Positions 45,930 to 59,386 are shown, counted from the stretch's first letter. The stretch is 64,000 bases of DNA from Epiperipatus broadwayi (GCA_028023455.1 JAQFVV010000318.1:188001-252000); one strand, 5' to 3'. A program made the numbers and translations. The notes: generated from the sequence alone by a model not told the origin.

Positions 45930-46980
45930 AAGTAATAAAAAAAATGTCTATTTATTTTTGAATTTATGGCTCCAAATGTATATCAAATAAAACCAAGAAA
46001 ATAATGTATGTAGCAATAAAAATAATTTATTTACACAAAATTATAAATTAATTGAAAAATATATTGGTAGAAAATATAATGTATGCAGAAATGCAAATCC
46101 CTAATAAAAGAAATTTCAAAAATGAAATAATTCATAATGTCAAAGTTTAAGAAATAAAAACAAAGCACAAAATGTATATTAAATCAAGAAAAAAAAGACA
46201 ATCACTTAATGGCAATAGATATTTTAAGTGAAAGTAATCAATAATAAATCAAATGTGAGACCAAATATAAGTCCATAAAAAATAAAACATTCATAATAGC
46301 AAATGTGTGCAATAAAAGTGAGCATAAAATGCATATTAAATATATATGTATATAAAGCAAAAATAGTCAAATCCTGATGGAAAGTGTTGATTGAAATGTT
46401 TTCCATAGATACTGTAAAACTGGGAAAAAAGTTTTTGGAGCTTTTCCTTCTCTTCCCACACATGGCAAAAACACATTAGCCTTAAAGTTTTTTCTTCTTT
46501 GTATATTAATTGGTAATAAATTTTCTGCAATATTTTAATACAAATAATGCAAATGAAGAGAACTTTTAAAAAAGAGTGAATTTGTATCAGTTGACAAAGC
46601 TGAGCATGATAATTACTTCCACAATGTTTAATGTAGCATTTTCCAATTATATAGTGTGAAGTTGACTGCAATTTAAGAAATATTCATGTCAGTTGCAATG
46701 TATGTTTTAATCATTTCTTTAAATTTTTTGCTTTTTGATTCACTGTGCTTATTTTTACTTATTTGAATGATGACACAAATAGTTTTATTTTTGGAATTTC
46801 ATTTATTATGAATTTGCATCTCTGTGTGCACTTGATTTTTTATTGATACATTTTTTTGTTAAGTAAATTTCTACTTTCTTTTTTTAAAATAAATAAATAA
46901 ATTTTATTCTAAATACATTTATTATTTTCTTGATTTTATTTAAAATACAATTGAAGACATAAATTGAAGAATAAATGCAA
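45930..46980. repeat. Large foldback element
   Basis: The left part (about 45930-46340) and right part (about 46730-46980) are inverted and diverged relative to each other (for example CAAGAAAATAAT versus ATTATTTTCTTG, and GTGAGCATAAAATGC with its diverged partner near 46740). Non-coding; open frames across it look like chance. Confidence 0.4.
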
Positions 46981-47635
46981 ACATTCTATTCTTTATTGAC
47001 TGCTTATATTTGGGGCCATTTGTAAGAACTACATAACTCCAACTAGTGACTTGACTGTGCACTATGAGAGTATCAAAAATCACTGCTTTTTGCTTATAAA
47101 AATGATATTTTGAAATTAAATTTAAAAAGTATTTTATCACTAATGCTTTTAATGTTTTAAAAAATTGATTTTTTTTTTCTTCATCTTTTCTATTTCTTTT
47201 TTAAACGTTACCACATAATCAGAGATATATTAAGCTATTATTAAAATACTTTTTTGCCACAGAAATATGTGAACAGGTGATAATAAAAATGAGAATTATC
47301 TATTTGTCTGTATGTAATCTTTCTAAAACAGAATGCAATAAAGTATCATTGGGTTTCATAATAATTAAATTATCCAAGGAAAAAAAAGATATCAAAGTAT
47401 TAATTCTACGGAGTTATATTATAAATATTTCAGGCAAAAGTCTAAATTATCATTTTTTACTGGCTGTATTCAATGGTTTTTCCAAACAAAAATTTATGAA
47501 AAGATCAGCAGAAGTTTAGGTCAAAAGTTGAAATTAATAACTTTTCTAACATATGCTAATTACTAGGATAGTATTGTGTCACATTCTTTTTTTAGAAAGA
47601 TTATGTTCATAAATAGATATCTTTTCTGCATTTTG
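46981..47635. other. AT-rich sequence without recognised gene
   Basis: An 80-codon open frame at 47277-47519 has no recognised motif and is not called. Confidence 0.3.
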
Positions 47636-47639
47636 CATC

Positions 47640-48030
47640 ATTATGTGTTATGGATCTGAGATTTGGACACTTAACTGAAGAGCAATACAGAGATTTCAGA
47701 TCCCACTGAAGCATGGAAAGATGTATATTAAAAATAAGAAGAGATCAATAATGAAATACAGGTTGAGAAAACAAATAGGTGTTACTGACAAACTGAGCAT
47801 ATTGTTAACAGATAAAAGAGATGATAAAGGATGAACAGCTGAAATTTTAAATCAGATTTCAAGAGATTATAAAAGACCTAGAAAGAGACCACATATGAGA
47901 TATATGGATAAAATAAAGAAGGGTGTTGAGGTGATGTAGATGGAGAAGAAAGGTTAAAAATCAGAGCAAATGAATTGAACTTGGAGAGATCTTCATCATG
48001 CAGTGGATCAATACTGATTGAAAATGATGA
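47640..48030 (+). mobile_element. RTE-like retrotransposon, 3' fragment (degenerate)
   Basis: Nucleotide-level match to 37265-37690: TATGGATCTGAGATTTGGAC, AGAAAGAGACCACATATGAG, GAACTTGGAGAGATCTTCAT. It ends in AATGATGATGAT. Many stops. Confidence 0.75.
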
Positions 48031-48039
48031 TGATATTTT

Positions 48040-50080
48040 CTGAGATAAAACCATATTTTATAACCATTGAACACTTTTCTATTAGTGATCATTAAAAAAA
48101 AAATTTGTGGCTAAAGACAATTTACTTGTAAATAATTACAATACATAAAATATTAATAAAGCTTTATAACTTATTTATTAAATATATTATCAAGAAAATA
48201 AATCAAAAATCTTTTTTAATTTTACAGCAAGACATATTTTTATATAGAAAAAAAACTTGCCAGTCTTTTTTTCAAAAGTCTAAAAATAATTGCAACTCAA
48301 AGATCAAGAACTATATGAAATTATATTCTGTTTGTCGAGATCAATATTATCGATCAAATAAATGCAGTAGAGTTGGAGTTGGAAATTTGTAAATGTTTTC
48401 AAAGTCCAGTTACAACTGAACTTATATTTTTGATGCCAATACTATGGTTAGAAAAATATCTTTTACATACTTTGAAAGGGTTTGTGAAAATTTTAAAATA
48501 ATTAGACAGTTTAAACAAAAGTAAACAAATGCAATGCATTTCCGTATTATGGAACTCACTTATTTGGTATTTACCTTCTTATTAGTAATGATTTTATTAA
48601 ATTAGCTAGAAACAACAGACTGTGCTAATTTATCAATTTACTTTCATCAACATTATTTATCTATGAATGATTAAATTTTTAATTAAAAAAAACAACAAAT
48701 TAAAATTCCATGAAGTGCACATACTCTCACAAACTGTCAAAACAGCTTTAAAGATACATCAATTCCAAGGAAGATAAATGAGATAGCATCAAAAAACTGA
48801 CTGGCCATTTATATGAATAATTTTTAGTACCTGAGATTATTGTTTTTAATGATTTGCAACAACCTTACTCATTTATTTTGACCATAAAAAAATCCATCAA
48901 TATTTCTATACAACGTTCTTTGAAGCTTGTTTTAATTTTATAGTTATATATATATTAGTAGTGCATTTTCAAAAGGGATTTCTAGTGTGATATTGTGCAA
49001 TAAATAGAAAGTTTTACCTTTTTTTTTTTTAAAAAAAAAAAAAGTCTTTTATTTTTTATATAAAATATAGGTATTGTTTTTTTTTTAATTTAGAATTTGA
49101 CAAATATACACTGAACATGTAGTTTTTTTTTTTTAAACAGGATTTTTATTTTATAAAGATTAGATAAATCTGATGATTTTTACAGTATCCAAATAGAGAT
49201 CGGTAATATTTTATTTTACTTTATGAATTACAAATATAAACTCTAGTTTGTAAAGTGAATTTTTCTATTCTTTAGATTTTTATATTTAAAATTTAACCAT
49301 CATACAAAAGAATTTTTTTTTTTTTAGTTTTATAACAAAACATATAACTCACGTGATAGTAATTAATTAGTTTATGGGAATACTGCAATACGGACTATTT
49401 GTAAAAATAATCCAAGATTATTTTTTCTTTAATTAAAAATAACAGTTCTTGTTAAGAAAAAATAGTATATTCAAGTAATATGAAATAGTTTATTATCAGA
49501 CAAGTTATTATTCATTTTATATTTGCTATAAATTTAATAAAGTAAATGAAATGGAAATTTTATTTTTTCAGTTTTTATAGGTTAGACGGTTTCAAAGCAT
49601 ATAATATTATTTTAAGGAGAAGTCATTTATATAAGATCGCCTTGCATAAAAATTATTATTATTTATTTTAAAAAATATTTAAATATCTCTAATTAAGCTA
49701 ATTATTATAATTTTTTGTGTACATTTTTAAATTTATGCTGCAGATCCTCTAATTTATATTCAAAATTAATTATTAAAAAGTAAACAATAGAATAAAAAAA
49801 AGAATTTATTTTTATGATTCAAAAAAATTATAATCAAAAAAATAATTATGCTTTCAAACCATTGTGTATGTGTGTTTTTTGAGTAATGTTTCGCACATAT
49901 ACATAATTCATGGACACATAATTTTATAAAAATTATTTTTTGTTCTTTAATTTAAAATAGATATTACATTTAGAATTATTTTCAGACATTTAATTTGTTT
50001 CAGTAGATATAAATTCAATAATTAATAATAAGAATTGATAGACAATCTTAAAGCTTTTGTATTATTTTCAAAAATGTATA
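48040..50080. other. AT-rich sequence without recognised gene
   Basis: A T/A homopolymer inverted pair lies at about 49020-49043. Nothing else recognised. Confidence 0.35.
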
Positions 50081-50084
50081 TCTC

Positions 50085-52200
50085 CATATCATCATCATCA
50101 TTATTTGCAAATATTAAGATCATTGCATAATAAAGATCTATCTAAATTCTATCCAGACTTTTTATTCACAATTTTTTTTCTTATATCACTTTTGAAAATT
50201 TCTGTATATCACTCATCTATTTCAAATATAGTATTTTTTTTTCTAGATTTTCAAATTATTTGGAATCAGTTTGGAGTTTAGTTGTCTATCTGTTGTCATA
50301 GCATTTTAAAACATTTTCAGTCAGTGCCATATTAATCTTATCATTCTTTTAGTGTTGTTAGTGGCATGAGTTGGTTCTTTCACTCAAGTATTTTGTTTTT
50401 GATTTTTTTGTATTAATTAACAACAGCCTGTGTATCATACTTTTATTAAGAATGCAAATTTCATACCACAAACAAGCACTGATATAATACATTTATTTAA
50501 AAATCTTTTAGACATGTTGCCATATTTATTTTTAATACTTGATTTATTTTTACCTAAACATTCCATGATATCAACTATTATGTTTCCAACTGCATTAATA
50601 TTTTGATTAATATATTTATATTTGTTAACTTTTAATTTACTATTATTGTTATTTTTATTTTAGTCTTTTTATTAGTTATCTTCAGACACACTTTTTTTTT
50701 TTTTTGCTTTTATTTGACAATTTTTTTCATTGTTTCTTCCATTCTTTAAAGCTTTGTTTTTAAAAACAAATCATCTGTAAATTCTAAATTATTAAATTAA
50801 TCATTGCTTTCATTTATAATCCATAATATATTTTCCAAAAATTACCATAAAGAGTTTTGGAAAAAACAGAATTAATTACCTTGCCATAAATTCTTAGCAA
50901 TATTAATCTTCATAGTGTCATAATAGTCAAACCATTGCATTTGCATTTTAATAAATATTTTTTTCAAATCTAATGACATTGTGATGTACGCCCACTGCAA
51001 AAACAGATCCTAATGCATTTATGTAATCAATAAATTTAACATATATTGGTTACACATAGTCATAGATTTTTTTTTAATACTTGCATGCTAAAACTACAAT
51101 TTAGATCCAATTTATTCATTTTGTTTAACCCAAGTATTAAGATCTTTGTAGATAATTTTTAATTATCTTAATAAATATCCTATGTAAAACTTTTCTTAGA
51201 TATTAATATCAGTCTTTTATTTCTTTAATATCAGTTTTTCATTTTTGCAATTACCTGTTCATGTTTCACTATTTAGATATATGGGGTACAGTTATTCCAA
51301 TAATTTCTTAGGGATTTTATCATTTTTGGAGATTTTATATTTTTAATTGATTTAATGTTATGATCTTATTTATTTCTCCATTTAAAATATGTGGCACTCC
51401 AAGTGATAACTGTTTATACTATATATGCATCTCTACTCATTATTACTATATAATTTTTTGTAGAATTATTTGTTACAATTTATAATAGTGCTTCTATTTT
51501 TATAATTATGCCATCCCTTTATTTTATTATTTAAATAACTTTTCTTCCAATAATAAGATGCCATTTTATATCTTTAAGACTTTTATTTTTTTCTATAACT
51601 TTTCTTATTATTTTACATTTATATCTCCATATTTCATTATTAATACACTTTTAAATCATTTTAGAGAATTAGAAATATTCAGTTCTTTTAAATAAATAAT
51701 TTTAATTGTTTTTATATTTCTTGACTTTTGCACATAAAGCCTTGTTTCTGTAGCAAATTGCCTTTTTTTTTGTTCTTTTTATCTAAATAAATACTTGTTC
51801 TGCATAGTTTAATGCAGTTATAGAATGGAAGACTATTGATCCAGTTCAAGATCCATGGATTATTATTTCACTCCACCACTTCCAGTTCATGAGCTTATAA
51901 CAATAATCTATTCAATTATTTAAAAAAATACTTGTCATCTTTTTATCAATCTTATTTAAGTCTTAACTAGTTTAAAAGGCTATTAAATATTTTAAAATTA
52001 GTTGAAAGTTTTAGTCTTAAATCTTTATTTATTTCTGAAAATGAATGATATTAACTGATCTTTTATCTTTTTAATAAGTTTTATCATTGTAACTTTGTAT
52101 TAACAGAAATTACTTTTGTATTGAATTTATTAAACATATTATAGTTTTAAAGTACATATTTTCTTTTAGTTATAATGTAATATAGCTCTTCTATACTTTT
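50085..52200 (-). mobile_element. RTE-like retrotransposon, degenerate long copy
   Basis: The left edge ATCATCATCATCATTA is the complement of the RTE tail, and the next 100 bases (TTGCATAATAAAGATC...) are the complement of the RTE 3' region. Further right, the minus strand keeps faint RT-like blocks. The right boundary is uncertain, anywhere between 51700 and 52440. No open frame remains. Confidence 0.5.
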
Positions 52201-54077
52201 ATTTAGTAGTTTTAATCTCTATTAAAAAAAAAAAAATCAATTTTTCGTTTTTAGAAATGTTAAGTAAATATTCTCTGGAATTTTTATTTCTATATCCATA
52301 TTTATCCATTGCCCTATGCAATTTAATAAACAGTAGTAGGGTATAATCCAGAGAAGAAGGTTTCTGGATCAAAATTCTGCCTATCATTTTGATCTCAAAT
52401 GTAACTTGACTTACTGTCAAGTGTCCATACTAAATAATTAATTTATCCAATGCCAGATATAAACAGTTTTAAGTTTATTTTTTGTTATACTTAAAAATTA
52501 TTTATTTAAATACGTATTTATTTTCATATGTTTGTAATTACATTTTGATAAAAACACGAAACTAATCTTTAGTTATCTAAAATTAAATATGAGAGGGGGG
52601 GGGTAGTAATTTTTTTAAAAAGAATTTGAATAAAAATTATGCAATCAAACTCGATGTATATTTGTCAAGTTATAAGTTAAAACATATATGCTTTTGTTTT
52701 TAATTGTTTCAAAAAACTAACTCTAGCAATCCCTACAGGGAAAATTTTATAGTATCTTTTTTGAATGATAGGTCATATATATATTTCAATTACCGCATAT
52801 ATTTTCTAGGCAGAAATATAAATATTAATGAATAAAATGTCATTGCTTTAATTATATTTTAGTGCTGCATAATGCTTTTATTTACTGATACATAGATAGT
52901 TTTCTATTCATATAAACCCAATATATGTAAATCTGCAGTTACAAAAAATTTATATATATATATAGAAACTATGCAAAGTATTTTAAACCATATACCATGT
53001 AGATATGAATAATAATATAGTTTAGCAATATAAAAAAAGGAAAGAAAATATTTATTAGTAGCAAGTTCACTTTGCTTTTTTTATCATTCAAAAGTGAGAA
53101 TAATCCAATTTAACAAAAAAAAAAAAAAAGGTATTTTTCTATACTTTTATTCATTAGCAATCATTTCATTTCTTTGTCCTACCATTCAAAATTAAATAAT
53201 AATTTAGATTAACAGTATACAAAAATAAGAAAAAATGTTTTTGCTTAAATTAATTAGCATCAAAATAAACATTATTATTTATAAAATTGTTAATTATAAG
53301 ACAACCATTATTTGAAAGGCTATTTATAATGTTTCAAATAACTAAGCTTCAAAAAACATTTTCAATATCTTAATCCTTTTATTAATATGATCATTCAAAA
53401 AGATATACTTTAATATGTGATAGCAATAAAAGTTTATATTTTTTTTATTTAAGTATAAAGTGAATTATGCTGAAAGTCATTAAATGCACTACTTACATAA
53501 GTTGGAAATTATTTAGTATATAATAACAATCAATTAACAAAATTTTAAATATGTATATAAAAAAATTCACCTTAGTCTATATTTTAAATACTGATCAGCT
53601 AATATTTAGTTTAACTAAGTAATAGTTTCTCTGGGTAAAAGTTAGATTACCATTGAACAGATACATTGAACTATAATTTTTATCTTTTACTTTTATAAAT
53701 TTTGTTAATTAATTATTATGCACATAAAGAAATATAAATTTATGATACAACATAAACTATTTTCAGACAAAATTAGTATATTTTAGATAAATAAATACCA
53801 AAATATGCATGAATGAATTCTTAATTATTTAGAAATTAAGTAATAAGCTTGATATAAGAACAATAAATATATGCAGCACATATGTAATAAACTAATCATT
53901 GAGGATTTGCTATATATGTGCTGAATATATTTATTGTTGTTACATTCAGATCAGACAAAGATAATATTTTTTACATTATAATAAGCTTGGTATAAACGTT
54001 AATAAACAACCCAATTTAATTGATTTTTAATAATCTCAAAGAGTATTATAAGAAAGAAATATTTTCTAATCACTTAC
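52201..54077. other. AT-rich sequence without recognised gene
   Basis: A G8 run lies near 52597-52604. An inverted pair around AATAAATATATGCAGCACATATG / CATATATGTGCTGAATATATT lies near 53865-53940. May be intron of the gene on the minus strand to its right. Confidence 0.35.
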
Positions 54078-54151
54078 CCATCTTTAGGTCATCCACACAA
54101 ATGAGCACTTTTTGTTTCTCTTTCAAAATAGTACCAATATCTTTATATATA
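54078..54151 (-). CDS. Unrecognised gene, candidate exon (third of three)
   Basis: A 74-bp minus-strand exon candidate: acceptor TTTAAAATAG, donor ATGG|GTAAGTG. In the frame set by the exon at 55264-55389 it encodes S-IYKDIGTILKEKQKVLICV followed by DDLKM and one leftover base. The upstream exon leaves two bases and this one starts with one, so the phases fit. The VLICVDDLKM end recalls the Walker-B-like strand of dynein heavy chain (FIDDLNMP), but the next residue does not fit and I do not accept that identity. Family unknown. Confidence 0.45.
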
Positions 54152-54536
54152 CTATTTTAAATAAACAAAACCATTTACTAAATGTAATATTACAGAGTAG
54201 AAAAAAATTAAAAATGTTTTAAAACTACTTGAAAGAAATATATAAATATTTTTTATTAGAAAGCAGAATATTCTGAATAGATTGATTGAATTAAAACTTT
54301 AAACCACTGCTATAAATAAAAGCTATTATTATTTGAATTAAGTACATTAATTCAGTCTTGATTTTTTCTCTAAGATTATATACTATAAGCTGAATTAATC
54401 TATTCACTTAAGGTTATAATAGATGATGTTAAAGTACAGTTAATGGAGTGAATTATTACATCACATGCAGATCTTGAAATTAAATTGTGAAAGAAACATA
54501 ACATTTTAGTATTTTCCTGAAGGTTTGTGATGTATA
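54152..54536. other. Probable intron of the unrecognised gene
   Basis: AT-rich; no feature seen apart from the splice signals of the flanking exon. Confidence 0.3.
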
Positions 54537-54957
54537 ATTTTATATTGGACTATTTCCATCAATTAATATGAGTATTGAATGTCTTTAGAAAAATTTAACT
54601 TTTATTTAAATATTTCTAATACATTCAACTGTTAATAATAGCACATCCAACAGGTTAGTATATTCACAATATTTTGAGAGGTATTATTCTCCCCTCTTCT
54701 TCAGGTGTTGCTAGCTTGATCAATGACAGTACTAGCATTGGTCCAGGCTTGAATTCCATGCTAGTACTGTCACTGGTCAGGCCAGCAACACCTGAAGAAG
54801 ATGGGAGAATAATACCTCTTGAAAAATTGTGCATATACTAACTTAATGAATGTGCTATTACTAACAGTTGAATGTATTTGGAATATTTAAATAAAAGTTT
54901 AATTTTTTAAAAAGCATTCAATACTCATATTAGATAATGGAAATAATCCAATATAAA
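54537..54957. mobile_element. tRNA-SINE tails, head-to-head palindrome
   Basis: Arms of about 205 bp (54537-54743 minus, 54752-54957 plus) are nearly identical inverted copies of the SINE body and tail. The outer ends are TATATTGGACTATTTCCATC and its mirror. Both copies lack the tRNA head (5'-truncated) and meet at a short spacer near TTCCATGC/GCTTGAATT. The hammerhead-like CCTGAAGAAGA block is present in both. This is the cleanest 5'-to-5' junction in the window. Confidence 0.75.
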
Positions 54958-55263
54958 AATATAACATTTTAATAATTACTATTATACTAAGACCAAAAGA
55001 TATAAAAAATATGCTATCATGTAATATAAAAATGTAATTCCTCCAATAGGCTAAATGTTAATTAATCATTATTTATATAAATCTATTAATGCTATTAATA
55101 ATTGTTTTTTTAATATTAAAAATTGTTATATACTCAGACATTCATCTTAAAATTAGTTAAAAGTTAATATATTCTAAATACTCATACCTATTATATACTC
55201 TTTTCTCCATTTATGAAAAATATTTTTAAAATATATATTGAAAACTTCTGACAATACAATCAC
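54958..55263. other. Probable intron of the unrecognised gene
   Basis: AT-rich, nothing recognised. Confidence 0.3.
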
Positions 55264-55389
55264 CTTTCAAATAAATAATTGACATTAAGACATATTTCTG
55301 CAGAACAAGCTTCTTCACTTCGACCAATCAGATCATTATACTCTCTCAAATGCTGGTTCAGTAAAAATGCATCTTTGGAATAATTTTGT
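55264..55389 (-). CDS. Unrecognised gene, candidate exon (second of three)
   Basis: A 126-bp minus-strand exon candidate with acceptor GGGAAAAG (weak pyrimidine tract further upstream) and donor GAAAG|GTGATT. It encodes QNYSKDAFLLNQHLREYNDL, IGRSEEACSAEICLNVNYLF and E, with one split base before and two after. Only this frame is open, and it is markedly more GC-rich and codon-like than its flanks. An alternative reading is a first exon starting at an in-frame ATG near 55407 (MNNNIGKRQ...). I do not recognise the family: it is mostly polar and helical, with two Cys residues and no signal peptide. Confidence 0.55.
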
Positions 55390-56049
55390 CTTTTCCCAAT
55401 GTTATTATTCATTTGTTGTAAATAGATAGGTTAAACAGAAGTTTTCAAAACATATTTTGAAAAATATATGCTTCAGAAATTAATGAATTAGAAATTTTAA
55501 TAATTATTTTCATTATTTATGTTTTTCTTATGATAAAAATGCAATTTTTAAAAAATATCTTGCAACCCCCCCCTCAATACCCCAACACCCACACACTTCT
55601 ATTAAATTAGCATACATTTTAAAATTACATTCAAGTATTTAACTAATTGGTTTAGTATTGTAGTCTACATATTTTTTAAGTATTGAGTTTACTTTTTAAT
55701 TAGAATCAAATAGATGTGAACAAAGATTCAATCTTCTGAACAACAATGATCACCATTGTTTTGAAAGTATCTATAAAATTTTATTAAAATACCTCCAATA
55801 ATATTTGCATGTAAGTACAGGTATGTCTTTCTCATTCTGAAAATAATATGCCAGAAGCACAGGATATATTGGTTGCATATTTAATAATACAGTAAATACA
55901 CATATGAACATTTATAATAAATCATATATATTGTACTGGTAACCTTGAGGGTCACCCTTTAAATATGACTAAACAAGAGGAAATTTCATAGAATCATATC
56001 TAAAAACTCATGATTTATTATTATAAACTAACAGAAATGCTCAAAAAGA
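55390..56049. other. Probable intron sequence
   Basis: A C7 run lies near 55567. Nothing else recognised. Confidence 0.3.
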
Positions 56050-56190
56050 TTTGATTAATCCCAAAACATTTAAAAAAAGACCACACATAAAATAGATGGA
56101 TAATGAGGAGAAGATAAGCTATAGATCAAGAAAATTGAATTAAATTGGGAAAATCATACAATAGATAGATAATTCTTGATGATGATATAA
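56050..56190 (+). mobile_element. RTE-like retrotransposon, short 3' remnant
   Basis: AAAAAAAGACCACACATAAAATAGATGGATAA... matches the RPHVRW block and downstream part of the RTE, ending in TTGATGATGATA. Confidence 0.6.
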
Positions 56191-57134
56191 TGCAATTTGA
56201 CAATTTAAATTTGTTCAACTATAATTTTTGATTAGGGTTTATGGTGAATAGAAAATTTTATTAATTTTTCATCCATTTTAATATTTCTAACATAATTATT
56301 CATTTATCATTCTGAATTACATTGTGTTTTTTTCATTGTCCATGCTTGATTAGATCCAGAAAATAACATGATATTTAATTTCCTAATCAATATGTGCTAA
56401 ATTCCAAGTAGAATATTAATAATAATAATTAATTGATACCATAGAACAATAAAATTACTGTATTAACTTTTACATATTGACAATAATAAGCATACATAAT
56501 ATACAAATATTAATATTTTATTACACTGCACCCTACTTATTTAAAGATATAAATAAAAATATAGTTTAAACAAGCACAAAAATTCAAATTTTATGCTGAA
56601 AGAAAAATAAAAATAAATCATGATTTAAAAAATGCTAGAATATTTACTTTTCCCAACTCATATAAATTTAAACAGAAAAAGATAATTAAATGTTGCCTTA
56701 TTCCCTTGCCCCAGTTTCACTTTTTTTTTCACTTTCTTTAGCAATTTGTTTTCAATTTTAAAAGCATTCTTATCATTTCTTTTAGAAAAATAAATAAAAT
56801 ATATTTTTTCCAATAAATTTCCAAATAAATGATACTAAAACTTTGACAATATTTGTGAGAATTTACATTGTTAAGAATTAAAAACATGTTTTATTGTATG
56901 TTTCATATTTTAACTTTAATCTTTAGCATTTTATTTCTGTAGAACAGCAATGTAAGTCTCTTTTTGAATCTTATGGATATTTCAGTATCAGCATCTATTT
57001 TCCTTTATTAACCAGGAAATGTTTTATTTCAAATGCAACTTCTGTATTTTAGTTTTTGTTTTGGTCAACTGATGACACATTAAAAAAAATTGATTTACAT
57101 TTCATAAAAATAATAGAGATAAAAAATTAATATT
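56191..57134. other. AT-rich sequence without recognised gene
   Basis: Nothing recognised. Confidence 0.3.
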
Positions 57135-57384
57135 AAATGCTTTTATTGATTGTGCATTAAAAAGAAAAAAATAATTGTTTCTTCAACCACAATGGGGGTT
57201 TTTAGATTTAACTTGAAATAAAAGCATGGGAAGCCCAGAAATTAATTAAACCAACCCTTGTTATAAAAAATAGGGATTGACTTAATTAATTTCTGGACCC
57301 CCCATTCTTTTCTTTGAAGTTAAATCTAAAAAGCCAAATTGTGGTTAAAGACATTTTTTTAGTGCACAGTCAATAAAAGCATTT
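57135..57384. mobile_element. MITE-like foldback, copy 2
   Basis: Ends AAATGCTTTTATTGA / TCAATAAAAGCATTT, with arms extending inward (CACAATGGGGGTTTTTAGAT and its diverged partner). The flanks read TTAA on both sides, which could be a TTAA target duplication, but the terminal symmetry makes this ambiguous. Same family as 30507-30760. Confidence 0.75.
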
Positions 57385-57478
57385 AATATAAAAAATATCT
57401 CTATTATTTTTAAGTTTTTAGTACTGGTAATGAAAATGTAAAACTATGTTATATTTTAAATTGATTGGACACTTATAA

Positions 57479-57512
<34 letters not shown>

Positions 57513-57839
57513 TAGATATTTCTGTTATAAGTTAAAATGTATATCCCTTATGTATATCATATTTAGTATGTACACATAATAATGCATGTGTATATAAGTG
57601 ATTCAAAATATGAAATATTCTTTTAAATGAAAAGTGTTTAACATTTTTACTTTGATTGGAATTTTTTTTTTTAAATGATTACCAAAATTATATTGCAAAT
57701 AAACTTCACTTAATATATATAATTTTACTTTAAATCAATTTTACATATATATATCATAAATATTTCTGAAGTAATTTAATATGTATATTCTTTACATATA
57801 TTATATTTAAATAATACATGTAATAATGCTTAAGGCTAA
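57385..57839. repeat. AT-rich sequence with (TA)n tract
   Basis: TA microsatellite at about 57480-57509. Two loosely similar segments (around 57430-57600 and 57700-57840) suggest a diverged duplication. Confidence 0.4.
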
Positions 57840-58240
57840 ATGGATTTGTAAGTAATCATTAAAAGCTAGTCAATACTTAGACAATCCCAATATCAATAAC
57901 AATCAACAATTTCAAACTGTTGTCATTTAGCCTTGATCATTATTATAATTATTATTTAAAGTAATACTTTGGGTACAATTTGAGAATTATAATTGCAGTT
58001 TGTAATGCTATAATTGACTATTTATTAGACTGCATTCAGAATAGGTTATATTTACCTGTTTAAAAAAGTTTGTTTAAACTTCTTTGTATCAATAATTTCA
58101 TTCTCTGTGGTCAACTTGTGATCTTTAGTGTCTATATAAATATATTAGATCAGGTTGCCTTGACAACAGGTTGAAATTGTTGATTGCTATTGATATTGAG
58201 ATTGTCTAAGAATTGGCTAGCTTTTAATGATATTATATTT
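57840..58240. repeat. Family G dispersed repeat, head-to-head
   Basis: About 57850-57910 is on the minus strand (complement of the GTCTAA...AATTGTTGATTG block) and about 57950-58240 on the plus strand matches 34930-35280 over most of its length (TAATACTTTGGGT, TATAATTGCAGTTT, TCAATAATTTCA). Confidence 0.6.
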
Positions 58241-58800
58241 AGTATGTGCACATAATAATATATGTATAAAAAATCAGTAAGTAACTTTTCTGTTTAAAAT
58301 TGCTGACATTTTATCTTTTTATATTAAAAAAATGTTATTAAATTGGAAGAAAAAAATGTTTATATCAGCCTATTAACAAATCAAACAAATAGATTTTTCA
58401 ATGTCAATAAAAGCATTTAAAAAAATATTCTGTAGGTTTTCTTTAATTATGAGAAAACCATATTCCATTCATTGCATTTTACTCTCACTATAATTCATCC
58501 AAAATAATTTTTTTTTACTTCAAGGTATTCACTATTTGTTATTTAGAAATAGAAATGATGTTTATATTTACATGGTTTTTTTAATCTCAAGAAATATTAA
58601 AAATTTGTTTTGGATTCCCCTCATATTTTATGCTGAAATGGTCAGATTCATCCATCTGTCCATTTCACTTATTTTACCCACACATCCATCCATATGCCAT
58701 ATTTAAACCCTCTCAGAGTACCCATTTAAACAACCTTGAATTACTATATATGCAGAATCACGTATATATATGCGAGCGGTATGTCTGTAGTTTAATAGTA
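58241..58800. other. AT-rich sequence without recognised gene
   Basis: Nothing recognised. Confidence 0.3.
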
Positions 58801-58802
58801 GA

Positions 58803-58980
58803 TGTATATATTACAGATATGTATCCATTTTATAAATATTTCTAAATATTTTAGTTTAAATTATTTAGCCAATTTTATTGTTATGTTATTGGTATATATT
58901 ACGGATATGTATATTCATTTTATAAATATTTCTAGTTTAAGAAATATTTTAGTTAAATTATTTAGCAAATTTTATTATGT
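58803..58980 (+). repeat. Two-copy direct repeat, about 90 bp
   Basis: GTATATATTACAGATATGTA at about 58804 recurs as GTATATATTACGGATATGTA near 58892, each followed by a TTTATAAATATTTCTA block. The open frames here are by-products of the repeat. Confidence 0.6.
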
Positions 58981-59386
58981 TATTGGAATCGCATACGTAT
59001 ATTTCCTGTTATTCTGCATGTATGGTTATAAAATTAGTTCTACTAATTATGAAAGTAACTTTGTCAAAATAACATTTGATTTTTGTAAACAATTTTCAAA
59101 GTAGGTCACGCATTGGTCCTAAAATAGCGTGGACTTGATTTGGTAAATATAAAATGTTAATAACAAAATAACACAGAAAAACAAAATCTCAATTAGTTGT
59201 CATAATTAAAAATGTTTTTCTAAAATAAATAAATGGGTTTTTCTACTAGTTGTAGCTATTAAATATGTTTCGCTAAAATAAATAAATGAACTTTTCAGCT
59301 ACAGACAATCTCATAAAAATTAACAGGTGACCAGAGTTTGAAAAGTATAAATACTAAAAGTTTCGTCACCAAAGATCAATCATATA
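58981..59386. other. AT-rich sequence without recognised gene
   Basis: A diverged direct duplication (TCTAAAATAAATAAATGGGT / GCTAAAATAAATAAATGAAC) lies near 59219-59295. Confidence 0.35.

Noticed and set aside
46224-46671. Overlapping open frames of 79 and 111 codons (minus strand)
   Set aside because: They lie within the foldback at 45930-46980, overlap each other and show no motif.
54078-54151. Dynein heavy chain exon (VLICVDDLKM resembling FIDDLNMP)
   Set aside because: The residue after Met is not Pro, the flanking residues do not match, and the upstream exon has no dynein similarity.
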